From CBDVBE01 sp964543525 (GTDB lineage: Bacteria > Fibrobacterota > Chitinivibrionia > Chitinivibrionales > JANQEN01), in assembly GCA_964543525.1 (NCBI GenBank), contig CAZIYW010000008.1, forward strand, positions 7,883 through 71,882: a stretch of DNA of 64,000 nucleotides, given 5' to 3'. This document shows positions 42,840 through 52,616 of the stretch, piece after piece (positions within the stretch are counted from its first letter, which is position 1; each line of letters begins with the position of its first letter). A model generated the notes under the pieces. That model had not been told where the DNA came from. It saw nothing but the letters and a program-made list of their open reading frames with translations, and did no database searches. The position numbers were made by a program, and so were the translations under genes.

Positions 42840-45524
42840 TCAATGTGCCTCACTCCAGTTCTTTCCGGAACCGATATCTACCTTCAACGGTACCACCAGA
42901 GAATAGGCACTGCTCATTTTTTCAACAACCCATTCGGAAAAAGCATCAACATTGGTATCTGCAACTTCAAATACAAGCTCATCATGTACCTGAAGAAGCA
43001 TCCGCTCCCCGGGAAAGGCCTGACCGATTCCCCGCTGAATATTTACCATGGCGATCTTGATAATATCTGCAGCGGTTCCCTGCACCGGTGTATTTATAGC
43101 GGTTCTCTCCGCAGCTTCACGTATTCGTCGTTCAGAGGCATTGATATCCGGCAGATACCTTCTCCTTCCCAGCAGAGTCTCGCTGTACCCCTGTTTTCGC
43201 GCGTTGGTGATAGAGGATTCCATAAAACGTCGAATCGTCGGGAACTGTTCGAAGTAGATATCGATAAACGTTTGCGCCTCTTTAAACGAGATACTGAGTT
43301 GCCGTGATAGATTTTTCGGGCCCATTCCGTACATAAGGCCGAAATTTATTGTCTTCGCAGCGCGTCGCATCTCCGGGGTAACCATCTCGGGGAAGATGTC
43401 ATAGATGGCCGATGCGGTTTGTGTATGAATATCCCTGTCCTCCTGAAACGCCTGTATCAACCGTTCATCCTTTGACAGATGCGCCAGTATTCGCAGTTCA
43501 ATCTGTGAATAGTCGGCGGAAATCAGGACTCTTCCCTCGGGAGCTATAAAGGCCTCACGAATTCTCCTCCCCGCATCGGTACGGATCGGGATATTCTGCA
43601 GGTTCGGACTGGTGCTTGACAAACGGCCTGTTGCGGTAATAGTTTGATTAAATGAGGTATGCACGCGGCCGGTTTTTTCATACACCTGTGTTGGTAACGC
43701 ATCAATATAGGTTGACAACAGCTTCTGTACTTCCCGGTACTCGAGAAGTTTCTCCGCAATTGGGTGATCCGGCGCCAGTTTCGCAAGCGCGTTGACATCG
43801 GTTGACAAACCGGTCTTCGTTTTCTTCGACTTGGGTAATCCCAGCTTGGTAAAGAAGATTTCACTTATTTGCTTGGGTGAATTGAGATTAAACTCCTCAC
43901 CGGCCAGGTTATAAATTTTCCGGGATATTCCCTCAAGCTTTTTACTGTATTCCCGGGAGAGCTTTTGCAGAAACACCGTATCAATCTTAATACCACACCA
44001 CTCCATCTCCGCCAAAACGGTAACCAGCGGCATTTCCACCGTTTCGAACAGGGGTATCAGATCCCGCTCCTCAAGAATCGAACGGAATTTTTCCATAAGC
44101 CTGAGTGGTATAACAGCATCCTCACCTGAATATTCAGCGGCTTCCGGTATCGGTACCTCAGAAAATGACTTCTGGTTTTTACCTTTTTTACCAATCAGTG
44201 ATTCTATTGAGATCGTTTTTACATTCAACCATTGTACGGCAAGGGAATCCATATTGTACTGACGTTTTCCGGGTTCGATCAGATAGGCTGCTATCAGGGT
44301 ATCAAAAGATATCCCCCGCATGGTGATGCCGTAATTTTTAAATATCTGATAATCATATTTCAGGTTTTGCCCTGTTTTTTTTATATCCTCCGACTCAATC
44401 ATCGGCTGCAACAGTTTCAAAACAGCCGCAAGGGGAAGATTGTTACCGGTATCATGCTGCAGAGGAATATACCATGCTTCGCAATCGTCAATGGCAAGTG
44501 ATATACCGACCAGTTCTGCAATCCGTGCCTCCACACCGGTTGTTTCCGTATCAATGGAAACGGTTCCCTTTGCGGTTATTTTCGACACGATTTCAGCAAT
44601 GTCTTCAATCTGCTCCGGCACAAGACAGGCAAATTCAGTCTGGTTGCTCACGTCAAACAGCGGATTTTTAAGCAGAGAATTAAATTCCATTTCCGTAAAG
44701 AATTCAATACAGCGATCGCGGTTAATCTCTTTGCTTTTCAGCTTCCCGATATCGATATCAATACCAATATCATATTTCAGAGTTACCAGCTCCCTGCTGA
44801 TATTCAGTTTATCGATGTTTTCATTAATTTTTACCTGAAGTTTGGGATTACCGACACAGGCGGTATCCGCAAGCAGGTTTTCGAGAGATCCCGCTTTTTC
44901 AAGAATCTTAATGGCGGTTTTCGGTCCAACCCCCGGTATTCCGGGAATGTTATCGGAAGTGTCACCCATCAACGCGAGCAGATCAAGAATCTTCTGCGGC
45001 GGTACACCCATTTTTTCGTTCACCTCGACAGGTCCCATTTCGGTAAAGGTGCCGCCGGTTTCCGGCGTAAGCATATGCACATTTTCCGAAACCAGCTGCA
45101 TCAGATCCTTGTCCCTGGTAACCAGGAATACCCTGAAACCCTGCTGCTCAGCCTTTCTGGTAAGATATGCAATGATATCATCAGCCTCTATACTCTCCTT
45201 CATCAGATAGGGAATATTAAAACACTCCACCAGTTTTAACACCAGAGGAATCTGACTTTTCATATCGTCGGGCATCTCTTCACGATTCGCCTTGTACTCC
45301 TTGTATATATCTTTACGGAAAGATGGTTTCGGGCTGTCAAAAGCTACTGCAAGGTATGGGCATTGATACTCCTGCAACAAGCGCAGCAGATAATTGGCGA
45401 ATCCGAACACCACGCTGGTAGGCTGGCCCTTCGAGTTGGTAAGTGGATTGCGGATCATAGCAAAATATGCACGGTATGCCAGTGCATGGCCGTCAAGGAT
45501 ATAGAGTGTTTTGTCGTCTTTCAT
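42840..45524 (-). CDS. polA: DNA polymerase I
   Basis: 894 residues in three domains. The 5' nuclease domain (about 1-290) begins LYILDGHALAYRAYF and has DLMQLVSENVHML and GDTSDNIPGIPGVGPKTA. The 3'-5' exonuclease (about 305-490) keeps its acidic residues: VSIDTETTG, GQNLKYDYQIF and YSGEDAVIPLR, so proofreading is predicted active. The polymerase domain has ISADYSQIELRILAH (motif A), RRAAKTINFGLMYG (motif B) and LQVHDELVFEV (motif C). PolA fills gaps in repair and lagging-strand synthesis. No unusual features. Confidence 0.97.
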   Translation of the reverse strand: MKDDKTLYILDGHALAYRAYFAMIRNPLTNSKGQPTSVVFGFANYLLRLLQEYQCPYLAVAFDSPKPSFRKDIYKEYKANREEMPDDMKSQIPLVLKLVECFNIPYLMKESIEADDIIAYLTRKAEQQGFRVFLVTRDKDLMQLVSENVHMLTPETGGTFTEMGPVEVNEKMGVPPQKILDLLALMGDTSDNIPGIPGVGPKTAIKILEKAGSLENLLADTACVGNPKLQVKINENIDKLNISRELVTLKYDIGIDIDIGKLKSKEINRDRCIEFFTEMEFNSLLKNPLFDVSNQTEFACLVPEQIEDIAEIVSKITAKGTVSIDTETTGVEARIAELVGISLAIDDCEAWYIPLQHDTGNNLPLAAVLKLLQPMIESEDIKKTGQNLKYDYQIFKNYGITMRGISFDTLIAAYLIEPGKRQYNMDSLAVQWLNVKTISIESLIGKKGKNQKSFSEVPIPEAAEYSGEDAVIPLRLMEKFRSILEERDLIPLFETVEMPLVTVLAEMEWCGIKIDTVFLQKLSREYSKKLEGISRKIYNLAGEEFNLNSPKQISEIFFTKLGLPKSKKTKTGLSTDVNALAKLAPDHPIAEKLLEYREVQKLLSTYIDALPTQVYEKTGRVHTSFNQTITATGRLSSTSPNLQNIPIRTDAGRRIREAFIAPEGRVLISADYSQIELRILAHLSKDERLIQAFQEDRDIHTQTASAIYDIFPEMVTPEMRRAAKTINFGLMYGMGPKNLSRQLSISFKEAQTFIDIYFEQFPTIRRFMESSITNARKQGYSETLLGRRRYLPDINASERRIREAAERTAINTPVQGTAADIIKIAMVNIQRGIGQAFPGERMLLQVHDELVFEVADTNVDAFSEWVVEKMSSAYSLVVPLKVDIGSGKNWSEAH

Positions 45525-45583
45525 TTCCGGCCCCTATCAAAAGGCTTTAATTATTTCGTTCATGTATCTTCAGCACAGTACAC

Positions 45584-45632
45584 ATAATATAAATTCAACA
45601 CCAGCCTGAAAGCCGGAGGGTTTGAATTATAT
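45584..45632. repeat. Imperfect inverted repeat upstream of polA
   Basis: AATTCAA (45592-45598) and TTGAATT (45622-45628) flank a CAGCCTGAAAGCCGG-type core that itself can fold. The palindrome lies in the 242-base gap between polA and the lipoprotein gene. It may be a dispersed repeat; no other function is visible. Confidence 0.4.
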
Positions 45633-45766
45633 GCTGCTCCGAATCAACCTGAAAAATTGAAACAAGTTATTTTAAAATCAATCATGCAAGAGCAGGCTGT
45701 TAAAGCCTTACAGGCCTTTATTGATTGTGTCGTACCTATCAATAAGTGGCAGTGTACCCATTTAAA

Positions 45767-46249
45767 TTACCGTACCGTCAATGTACACGTCACTGCCGAA
45801 TCCCCATGTGCCCAGTAGAGCAGAGACGCCGTGTATGTTCCTTTCGGTATCGGCAGGTTTGAAGTGATAAGTAGGCCGTTATAGGTACTCCATTGGCGGG
45901 AATAATAAATGGTCTGATTCGGATAGATATGCATATTTTCCGGTACCTGTTCAGAAGAAATGTGTTCAAAAACATCCTCAACATCTGCACTGAATACCTT
46001 AATATTCAATGGCGTCGGGAATGCTGCATTTTCGTAAATAATCTCATCCGATATATTGTTGATTCGAATGACAAAATATATGTCCTGAGACTGGCTGAAA
46101 GAGGAGCAGGGAATATAATCCTCACGTGCGGCAAAAAAGGAAATTGTATAATCTTTCACCGTTCCCTTGCGCGGGTCAAGGGAGCCAAGACTACAGGCAC
46201 AGAATACGAGAGCAAGGTATGCGGGCAACATTATGGCACCTGTTTTCAT
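45767..46249 (-). CDS. Lipoprotein, possibly BsuPI-like
   Basis: 160 residues from ATG 46249 (MKTGAIMLPAYL), with AAGGGG eight bases upstream. The signal ends in LALVFCACSLGS, so a lipid anchor is likely at one of the two Cys. The mature part is a beta sandwich: YFVIRINNISDEIIY, then VEDVFEHISSEQVPEN, and a final IPKGTYTASLLYW strand. This order resembles the BsuPI proteinase-inhibitor fold, but the match is weak. No operon partners. Confidence 0.6.
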   Translation of the reverse strand: MKTGAIMLPAYLALVFCACSLGSLDPRKGTVKDYTISFFAAREDYIPCSSFSQSQDIYFVIRINNISDEIIYENAAFPTPLNIKVFSADVEDVFEHISSEQVPENMHIYPNQTIYYSRQWSTYNGLLITSNLPIPKGTYTASLLYWAHGDSAVTCTLTVR

Positions 46250-46517
46250 AGGAAGCCCCTTACGTTTTAAAGTAACGGTACACATTCGGTACCCCGGGGA
46301 TTAACATACTACTACCATTTCCCGCACTGTGGTTTAATATACTCTATATGAATAAGGTGACACAAACGCAAAATGTATCTGAACAACCGCCCCTCCTGTC
46401 GGTTCTATTCTGCACTTTCAGTGCGTTTTCGGGTACTAGATACCTCATCCGGGCACAGCTATAACTATTTTATACTTTCACAATAAAATCATACCACCCT
46501 TTAATGAATAAATACTT

Positions 46518-47969
46518 ATGAACAATGATACCTATTTTCAGCAAATAACCGATTTGTACAAAGCAGAAACATTCAGAGAAAGAGGCTGCGGGATTATTAC
46601 TATGCTTGCCGACTATCTGCAAAAGGCCTCTGCGCGAAATATTGATACGGTACTCCCGCATATCACCCCGGATCTGATGCTTTCCCGTTGGGAAGGTAAC
46701 TTTCCCAAACAACCGTCGGGAGACTTCACGCCCTTACTCAACCGGGTCATTGAAGAATCAAACCATCTGCACCACCCGAAATATATCGGCCATCAGGTAA
46801 CCGCTCCCCTGCCGCTTGCCGTCCTGTGCGAGCTGGTGAGTTCCCTGTTAAATAATGCCAGTGCCATATATGAAATGGGGCCGGTAAATAGTGCTCTGGA
46901 GAAACGGATCATTCAATGGATGGCAGAATTGATCGGGTATGAAAAAACTGCCGACGGTGTTCTCACTTCGGGAGGAACGCTGGGCAATCTCACGGCCCTG
47001 CTTGCGGCACGCCAGGTAAAGGCTGATTACGATATCTGGACGCAGGGTGTTGACAGGGAGCGGCAATTTACCGTGCTGGTATCGGAGCAGTCTCATTACA
47101 GTGTGAAGCGCGCGGTTGCTGTTATGGGTCTTGGCGAGGACGCAGTTGTCCCGGTACCGGTTGACAACCGCTATCACCTGGATAGTAATGCTCTCTATGA
47201 GCGCTATTGGGTGTGCACATCGGAAGGAAGGAAAGTCATTGCTGTCGTCGCAAATGCCTGCTCCACAGCTACCGGCAGCTATGATGATCTGAACCGCATT
47301 GCCGACTTCTGCGAGGAGCAGAAACTCTGGTTGCACGTTGACGGTGCCCATGGTGCATCCGCACTGCTGTCAAAACAGTACCGGCACCGTCTTGACGGCA
47401 TACACCGGGCGGACTCCGTTGTATGGGATGCTCATAAAATGCTCCTCATGCCGGCACTTATTACCGCAGTGGTCTTTAAAGACGGTTCCCATTCTTATCG
47501 TTCCTTCTCACAGAAAGCATCCTATCTGTTTGAGAAAGATTCCCGCGATGAATGGTATGACTATGCACATCGCACCATGGAGTGCACCAAATTCATGATG
47601 GGGCTCAAATTATATATACCGCTCATGGTGTACGGCACGGATTTCTTTGCCGATTATATTACCTCATGCATGGATCTGGCCCGTGAATTTGCCGCCCTGA
47701 TTGCAGAATCGGAGGACTTCGAGTGCCCCCACGAGCCGGAGAGCAACATTGTCTGCTTCAGATATACTCCTTCCGGTGCAACAAACCTGGATGAACTCCA
47801 GAAAACTATCCGGAAAAAACTCCTTGCGAGCGAAAAGTTCTATATTACCCAGGCGCCACTCAATGACGGTTTTTATCTGCGAGTCGTTATTATTAATCCG
47901 CTTACGACGATAGATGACCTTAAGGAACTGCTTGAATTTGTAAGAATAATCGATGTTGACAAAAAATAA
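46518..47969 (+). CDS. Pyridoxal-phosphate-dependent decarboxylase (group II)
   Basis: 483 residues. The aromatic/glutamate/diaminobutyrate decarboxylase family is clear: HHPKYIGHQVTAPLPLAV, LTSGGTLGNLTALLAAR, LHVDGAHGASALLSKQ and SVVWDAHKMLLMP, where the Lys binds PLP. Group II members decarboxylate L-amino acids; the substrate (aromatic, diaminobutyrate or other) cannot be told from motifs alone. The gene stands alone. The 230 bases upstream contain no other gene. Confidence 0.9.
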   Translation: MNNDTYFQQITDLYKAETFRERGCGIITMLADYLQKASARNIDTVLPHITPDLMLSRWEGNFPKQPSGDFTPLLNRVIEESNHLHHPKYIGHQVTAPLPLAVLCELVSSLLNNASAIYEMGPVNSALEKRIIQWMAELIGYEKTADGVLTSGGTLGNLTALLAARQVKADYDIWTQGVDRERQFTVLVSEQSHYSVKRAVAVMGLGEDAVVPVPVDNRYHLDSNALYERYWVCTSEGRKVIAVVANACSTATGSYDDLNRIADFCEEQKLWLHVDGAHGASALLSKQYRHRLDGIHRADSVVWDAHKMLLMPALITAVVFKDGSHSYRSFSQKASYLFEKDSRDEWYDYAHRTMECTKFMMGLKLYIPLMVYGTDFFADYITSCMDLAREFAALIAESEDFECPHEPESNIVCFRYTPSGATNLDELQKTIRKKLLASEKFYITQAPLNDGFYLRVVIINPLTTIDDLKELLEFVRIIDVDKK

Positions 47970-48160
47970 TGGGGTGTTGGAGTAATGGAGTGATGGGTAA
48001 AAGAAAAAAGGATGACGATTTACGAATAGCGAACATCGAATTTCGAAGTTACTGTGTCGGGGACGATGGATAAGGAAGAGGAGGAGGACGATTTTTTTCC
48101 GTTACCCTTACCTTAACCCAAACAGGCATCGTCACCCTAACCCTGACGAACGATGAATTC
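47970..48160. other. Low-complexity intergenic segment
   Basis: The gap holds repeated short words such as GGAGTAATGGAGTGATGGG, GAACATCGAATTTCGAA and runs of CCCTTACCTTAACCC-like sequence. It has no open frame of interest. Similar purine-rich words occur at 57.0 and 5.5 kb. Confidence 0.5.
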
Positions 48161-48667
48161 TCAAAACGACTTTGAAAACTGTTTATACACCCCCCAATGC
48201 GGATCTTTCAGGGTGTTCAATTTCAACTGGTAGCCGGTAATCTGCTGTTGTGTTTTTTTAAATTTTTCCCGTATTATTTTTTCGCTATTAGTGTAAAAGA
48301 TAAATTCAGCGGTGCTGTTCGTTATAACGACTATCGCGAAATAGGTTTCATTCTTCTCGGCAAAGGCCGACACGACTTGTTTCTCCAGAATCTTCAACTG
48401 CTCCCGCTCTGAAGAATCGGGTAATCCGTTATCCAGCGGATCGTGCAACGGTACCGAAATGCCTATCTGATAGGAAAGATGCGGATTGGCAACAATGGGC
48501 GCAAGCCCCTTATTCAACCTGATCTCCATGGGTAAATTGGAATAGGTACCGGATATCTCAACCCAGGAATCGACAACCGCAGGTAACGGTTTTACTGTTT
48601 TATTACCGCACGAAAACACAATCAATACGATCAAGGCAACACACATTGTCAAAATCAGCTTTTTCAT
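48161..48667 (-). CDS. Small lipoprotein, hypothetical
   Basis: 168 residues from ATG 48667 (MKKLILTMCVALIVLIVFSCG), with GGAGGAG a few bases upstream. LIVFSCGNK is a normal lipobox. The mature protein has a predicted beta-strand region, then helices with KQVVSAFAEKNETYF, and looks like a small globular domain. No family was recognised. A longer frame to 48778 lacks the signal at its start. Confidence 0.7.
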   Translation of the reverse strand: MKKLILTMCVALIVLIVFSCGNKTVKPLPAVVDSWVEISGTYSNLPMEIRLNKGLAPIVANPHLSYQIGISVPLHDPLDNGLPDSSEREQLKILEKQVVSAFAEKNETYFAIVVITNSTAEFIFYTNSEKIIREKFKKTQQQITGYQLKLNTLKDPHWGVYKQFSKSF

Positions 48668-48805
48668 ATACTCCTCCGGAGATCGGTTTAATACTACACC
48701 CAAAATACTATACCCGTACTTCCGGGTACAACGCGCTGCAAAAAAAAAGAGCACACCGTTATCGATATGCTCAGACAATCAATTGACTCATATAAAACAA
48801 CACTG

Positions 48806-48940
48806 TTACTCTGCGACATAAATATGACGCCTGTACAGTCGTTCACCCGTTTTACATGAGATAAGATAAACGCCGCGTTAAAGAACCTCCCCTGAATTAT
48901 AACGTTTACGCTGTCCTGTTACCAAAAAATTGCTGGGTGC
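48806..48940 (-). pseudogene. Remnant of a C-terminal sorting-type domain
   Basis: On the minus strand the sequence reads TGQRKRYNSGEVL, a TAA stop (48878-48880), then RGVYLISCKTGERLYRRHIY and a final VAE before a stop at 48806. The Gly-Val-Tyr-Leu pattern followed by a Lys/Arg-rich strand is typical of the last 40 residues of secreted proteins that use C-terminal sorting domains (type IX or FlgD-like tails). Only this tail is left, with a stop inside it. Confidence 0.45.
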
Positions 48941-49328
48941 CAACGGTAAAGCATTGGTAAAAAAATCAGAAGCCGATTTTATAAACTATTTGCATGAAAA
49001 CGGCGCAAAAAAATTAAAAAAAAGTGCCGTCCGCCGCGAACCTGAAGAGTGCTATTATAAGTCACAGATTTTACAACCTGAAAAAATGATCAATCCCCGG
49101 AAGAACTTCTGCGTACTATCTCCCGTAAAGCTGGAATGGAAACCCAATATTCCACAATATATAGAATTGTATTGTAACGGTGATCCGGTTAAAAAATATT
49201 GCCATAAAACCCTGGACAACCTCTCCGAAATCGACCTTGCACCCGATCTGTATGAGCTGAAAGTAAAGCATTATAAGAAATCCGACTGCTGCGACAATGT
49301 GTGGTTTCTGGTAGAGCAGAAGCCTTGA
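48930..49328 (+). CDS. Hypothetical protein, possibly a gene fragment
   Basis: 132 residues from a TTG (48930); the frame is open for only nine codons further upstream, and no ATG or good ribosome-binding site is seen. The C-terminal half (VKLEWKPNIPQYIELYCNG, then LAPDLYELKVKHYKKSDCC) looks like a beta-sandwich of the type seen after FecR-like domains. The sequence is protein-like but the 5' end is unconvincing, so this may be the 3' part of a decayed gene. It lies next to another remnant at 48806-48940. Confidence 0.4.
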   Translation: MLGANGKALVKKSEADFINYLHENGAKKLKKSAVRREPEECYYKSQILQPEKMINPRKNFCVLSPVKLEWKPNIPQYIELYCNGDPVKKYCHKTLDNLSEIDLAPDLYELKVKHYKKSDCCDNVWFLVEQKP

Positions 49329-49425
49329 TATCTCCAACAGTATACTCCATCGAACTCTTTTTGTTCTTACATGTTTTTGGAGAAAAACAATTATTAGGCT
49401 GAAACAATAGTATATTAATCATGCC

Positions 49426-50250
49426 ATGATACGATCGAAGAAAGTAATTCTAATATTACTACTACCATTTATTGCTTTACTCCATGCAGGCGACACAATA
49501 CAATTTCCCTACACCCTCACCTTGAAAACTGAAGTACCCCTGATTTCTTCCATAACACTTTTAGATATCATTACCAATATCTGCTACGAAAACCAGCCTG
49601 CACCCACAGTATCCGAGATAATCGCTCTGAACAGTACGGATGTTAACGCTCTTGACAGAACAGCTACGGACAACTGGTCGGAAGAGGCGGATCTCGGCAG
49701 TGATATTTTACATCATACTTCCAGATATAGCCCCTTTCTTTTAACCATTCCCCTGCTTTTGAAAAAGCAATGGTACCCGGCTGTGACACTGTCACTCATG
49801 TATGTTGAGGCACTGTCGATAAGCGGTTGTCTGGTAAGTATCACCAAGTCTCTTACCAGCAGGCCTCGGCCCTATATGTACGGCTCTGCACTTACTGTTG
49901 AGCAGAAAGAAAAGAAGGGGAAAAGCGGCTACCGTTCATTCTATTCGGGGCACACTTCCGGGGCATTTTGCTCCGCAGTATTTTTATCAAAAGTGTTCAG
50001 CGATATGTACCCGTCATCGCGGTTTAAAGGACTTATGTGGGGAATAAGTATGACTGCCGCAACTACAACAGGGGTGCTGCGCTATGCTGCGGGAAAGCAC
50101 TTTCCCACGGATATACTTATGGGCGCCTGTATGGGAAGCCTTGCGGGGTATCTTATACGGGTTTCACATAAGAAAAGAGAGACGGCTGCGGTAGTTTTCT
50201 ATCCTTTTATTGGCGGATGTTCAGGAATCGGTGTAACTGTTCACCTATAA
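49426..50250 (+). CDS. PAP2-family membrane phosphatase
   Basis: 274 residues with a signal peptide and several membrane segments. The three phosphatase motifs are complete: KSLTSRPRPYMYG, SFYSGHTSG and GVLRYAAGKHFPTDIL. Family members remove phosphate from lipid phosphates such as undecaprenyl pyrophosphate or phosphatidic acid. Here the active site would face the periplasm. A role in recycling undecaprenyl carrier would fit the wall genes but is only inference. It converges with the metal permease. Confidence 0.9.
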   Translation: MIRSKKVILILLLPFIALLHAGDTIQFPYTLTLKTEVPLISSITLLDIITNICYENQPAPTVSEIIALNSTDVNALDRTATDNWSEEADLGSDILHHTSRYSPFLLTIPLLLKKQWYPAVTLSLMYVEALSISGCLVSITKSLTSRPRPYMYGSALTVEQKEKKGKSGYRSFYSGHTSGAFCSAVFLSKVFSDMYPSSRFKGLMWGISMTAATTTGVLRYAAGKHFPTDILMGACMGSLAGYLIRVSHKKRETAAVVFYPFIGGCSGIGVTVHL

Positions 50251-50277
50251 AAATTTTTCGCATTGCAGGTATATCTA

Positions 50278-51573
50278 TCATTCTTTTACCTTATATCCTG
50301 CTCCCACTATTGCTGCATATATTTCAGCATTATCAAATGTCCCACTTACCGTTGCAGATTTCCCTTTCAAATCAACCTCCACACCGGTTACACCCGTAAC
50401 TTTCAGGACATCTTCCTTAACGCGTTTCGCGCAGTTTTTACAGGTCATACCTTCCACCCCGAACGTTTGCACCCGCTGCTCAGCTTCATCCTTTGCAGCA
50501 GTTTTCCCTTTGGCAACCAGTCGATCCCAGAGATTCGGGAAATAATTCCTGAATAACGAGAGTGCCAGCATTACAAGGAAAATGATACTGAAAATCGTGC
50601 CGGGAGTAACCTGGTTATGTACATGCTCAGACATATGATGAATATTCAGTGAGCCGCCATAAAAGGTATCGACAATCGCATTGAATATGAATCCGGCAAG
50701 AACCGCGAAAAATGAGATGACGCCAAGATAGATCACTACAATTCTCTTTCCCATGACATTACCGATAAGTGTAATAGTGGCGGCGTTAGTGGCAGGACCT
50801 ACTGCAAGGAAGACAAATGCCGCACCTGGAGATACCCCTTTTAACATGAGCGCAAAGGCAATGGGAATCGAAGCGGTGGCGCACACATACAAGGGTATAC
50901 CACCTACTATCATAATTAGCATTTCAAGAAACGGGTTACCAATATTCCGGGTAAAAAAGTCATCAGGTACAAAATAGGAGATCATGCCTGAGACAATCAT
51001 ACCGACTACAAGCTGTTTGGCAATATCGTCAAGAAAATCACCATAACCATATTTTGCCATGCCCCATATTTTCTCGAAAAAAGTATGCTTATGCGGTGAA
51101 GAAACCACACAGAGTTTACACTCGGGTACCGGTGTCTGTAACGTATTTGCAGAAGGTGTACTTCGGTCAAACAAATTGGTTACTGCCCCACCGGCAATGC
51201 CCATGATAAAAGCGGCAATAGGCCTGAATACCGCAAATATCGGTCCGAGCATGCCATAGGTGGCAACTATGGAATCGATGCCGGTCTGGGGAGTGGAAAT
51301 AAGAAATGAAACGGTTGCCCCATCAGAAGCATTGCTCTTTCGCAACGAGAGTGCGGTCGGCACTACCCCGCACGAGCAGAGGGGCAGCGGCACGCCAAGA
51401 AGCGCAGCTTTTACCGTTGCCGAAAACCTGTTTCCTCCGAGATGCTTTGCAACAAATTCCTTGCTGAAAAGCACATGAAGTATCCCTGCAAAGGTCAGGC
51501 CCAGAAGAAGATAGGGTGCCATTTCGAAAAAGGTTTTTATTATTTCCGCTAACAAACCCATACGATTATCCAA
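50278..51573 (-). CDS. Permease (SO_0444/YraQ-like) with fused HMA domain
   Basis: 431 residues. Residues 1-355 have about eight membrane segments with PLPLCSCGVVPTALSLRKS, a family hallmark, and FLISTPQTGIDSI, of the DUF318 permease group. The last 65 residues are a heavy-metal-associated domain (VEGMTCKNCAKRVKEDV) with the metal-binding Cys pair. Relatives are linked to Cu/Zn handling or efflux; the fused HMA domain supports a metal role. His-rich stretches (HHMSEHVHNQ) are also present. No metal-responsive regulator is adjacent. Confidence 0.88.
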   Translation of the reverse strand: MDNRMGLLAEIIKTFFEMAPYLLLGLTFAGILHVLFSKEFVAKHLGGNRFSATVKAALLGVPLPLCSCGVVPTALSLRKSNASDGATVSFLISTPQTGIDSIVATYGMLGPIFAVFRPIAAFIMGIAGGAVTNLFDRSTPSANTLQTPVPECKLCVVSSPHKHTFFEKIWGMAKYGYGDFLDDIAKQLVVGMIVSGMISYFVPDDFFTRNIGNPFLEMLIMIVGGIPLYVCATASIPIAFALMLKGVSPGAAFVFLAVGPATNAATITLIGNVMGKRIVVIYLGVISFFAVLAGFIFNAIVDTFYGGSLNIHHMSEHVHNQVTPGTIFSIIFLVMLALSLFRNYFPNLWDRLVAKGKTAAKDEAEQRVQTFGVEGMTCKNCAKRVKEDVLKVTGVTGVEVDLKGKSATVSGTFDNAEIYAAIVGAGYKVKE

Positions 51574-51794
51574 TACATTTCTATTATGCTCTTTATATAA
51601 CGATTACGATAAAACCGGTTGTTTTCTTTACTTGTTTTGTGCACTATATTATTAGTACTATTATATACTGAATAATGCAACCTGTTTCAGAGTTATATAA
51701 AATGAAGAATAGACTTTCAGCCCGTGAACATTTTCAATTATTTATGGGTAAATCGATACACCCCATCCCGGTCTTCAGGAGGCGGTCCTTCAAT

Positions 51795-52535
51795 TTACCG
51801 GGTACAGCGACGGATCATAACTACGGACGGATTTATTAAATCCGGATACTTCTCCTTTGGATAGCGCTCTTTGGTATCCACCTCTTCGAACAGTTTACGC
51901 GCATTGCTGAAATTTCTGCTAAAATACTCCTGCAGCGCCGTCTCAAAACAGCTTATCAATGCATAGCTCTTTGTATCATCATCGCGTGGTATTCCCAGCA
52001 GTTGATAAATCTTAACCGGCTTATCCCGCCCCTTCACACTTATTTTATCAAGCTGGCGAAACAAAAAATAATCTCTGACCTGCTCATAGGTCTGTTCCCC
52101 GACTACCGTATAAACACCGTATTCCCTGCCTCCCGACTCCAGCCGGGATGCCACATTCACATCGTCGCCGATCATGGTATAGTTCATCCGTATATCGCAT
52201 CCTATATTACCGATGACAAACTCGCCGGTATTAATACCGACCCGCATCTTGAGATTCCTCACCCGGTCAGGTACATCGTCACGCTTCTGGCATGCATTAA
52301 TACATTGGCCGTACGGCCTCCCGGCGCCCGTTTCGAAAGCGGTGTGATACCAAGGTCGCCAAGTGACATGGCGGTATTGCAGCTCAGCCCGGAAATCGGC
52401 AAGCCGCCATTGCAGAATATCTATTGACGGGATTGAAAACACCGGCAGAGATATCAAAAAGCAGATAACCACAGAAATTAAAACACCATACAGCTTCCTT
52501 CTTTGCGGCGATAACCGGTATATTTTCTCAAGCAT
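51795..52535 (-). pseudogene. Remnant of a CHASE2-type adenylate/guanylate cyclase, internally deleted
   Basis: The frame encodes a membrane segment and the opening of a CHASE2-like sensor (SIDILQWRLADFRAELQYR, about residues 30-54), a stretch with no recognisable sequence (about 55-93), then the second half of a class III cyclase domain: KMRVGINTGEFVIGNIG, NYTMIGDDVNVASRLES and a TPR-like tail. The rest of CHASE2, the inner membrane segments and the first half of the cyclase with its metal Asp residues are missing. The 246-residue product cannot be active alone. An internal deletion with a frame change is the simplest reading. Confidence 0.65.
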
Positions 52536-52616
52536 AGGTTTGGGTTTTCCCCTGCTTTAGCTACATTGGGTAATCAATAAAGGTTTATTTTTTTATGACC
52601 TTAAAGCCACATCAAA

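Noticed and set aside
46348..46464. Short plus-strand frame (about 38 codons) before the PLP decarboxylase
   Set aside because: No ribosome-binding site and no protein-like pattern.
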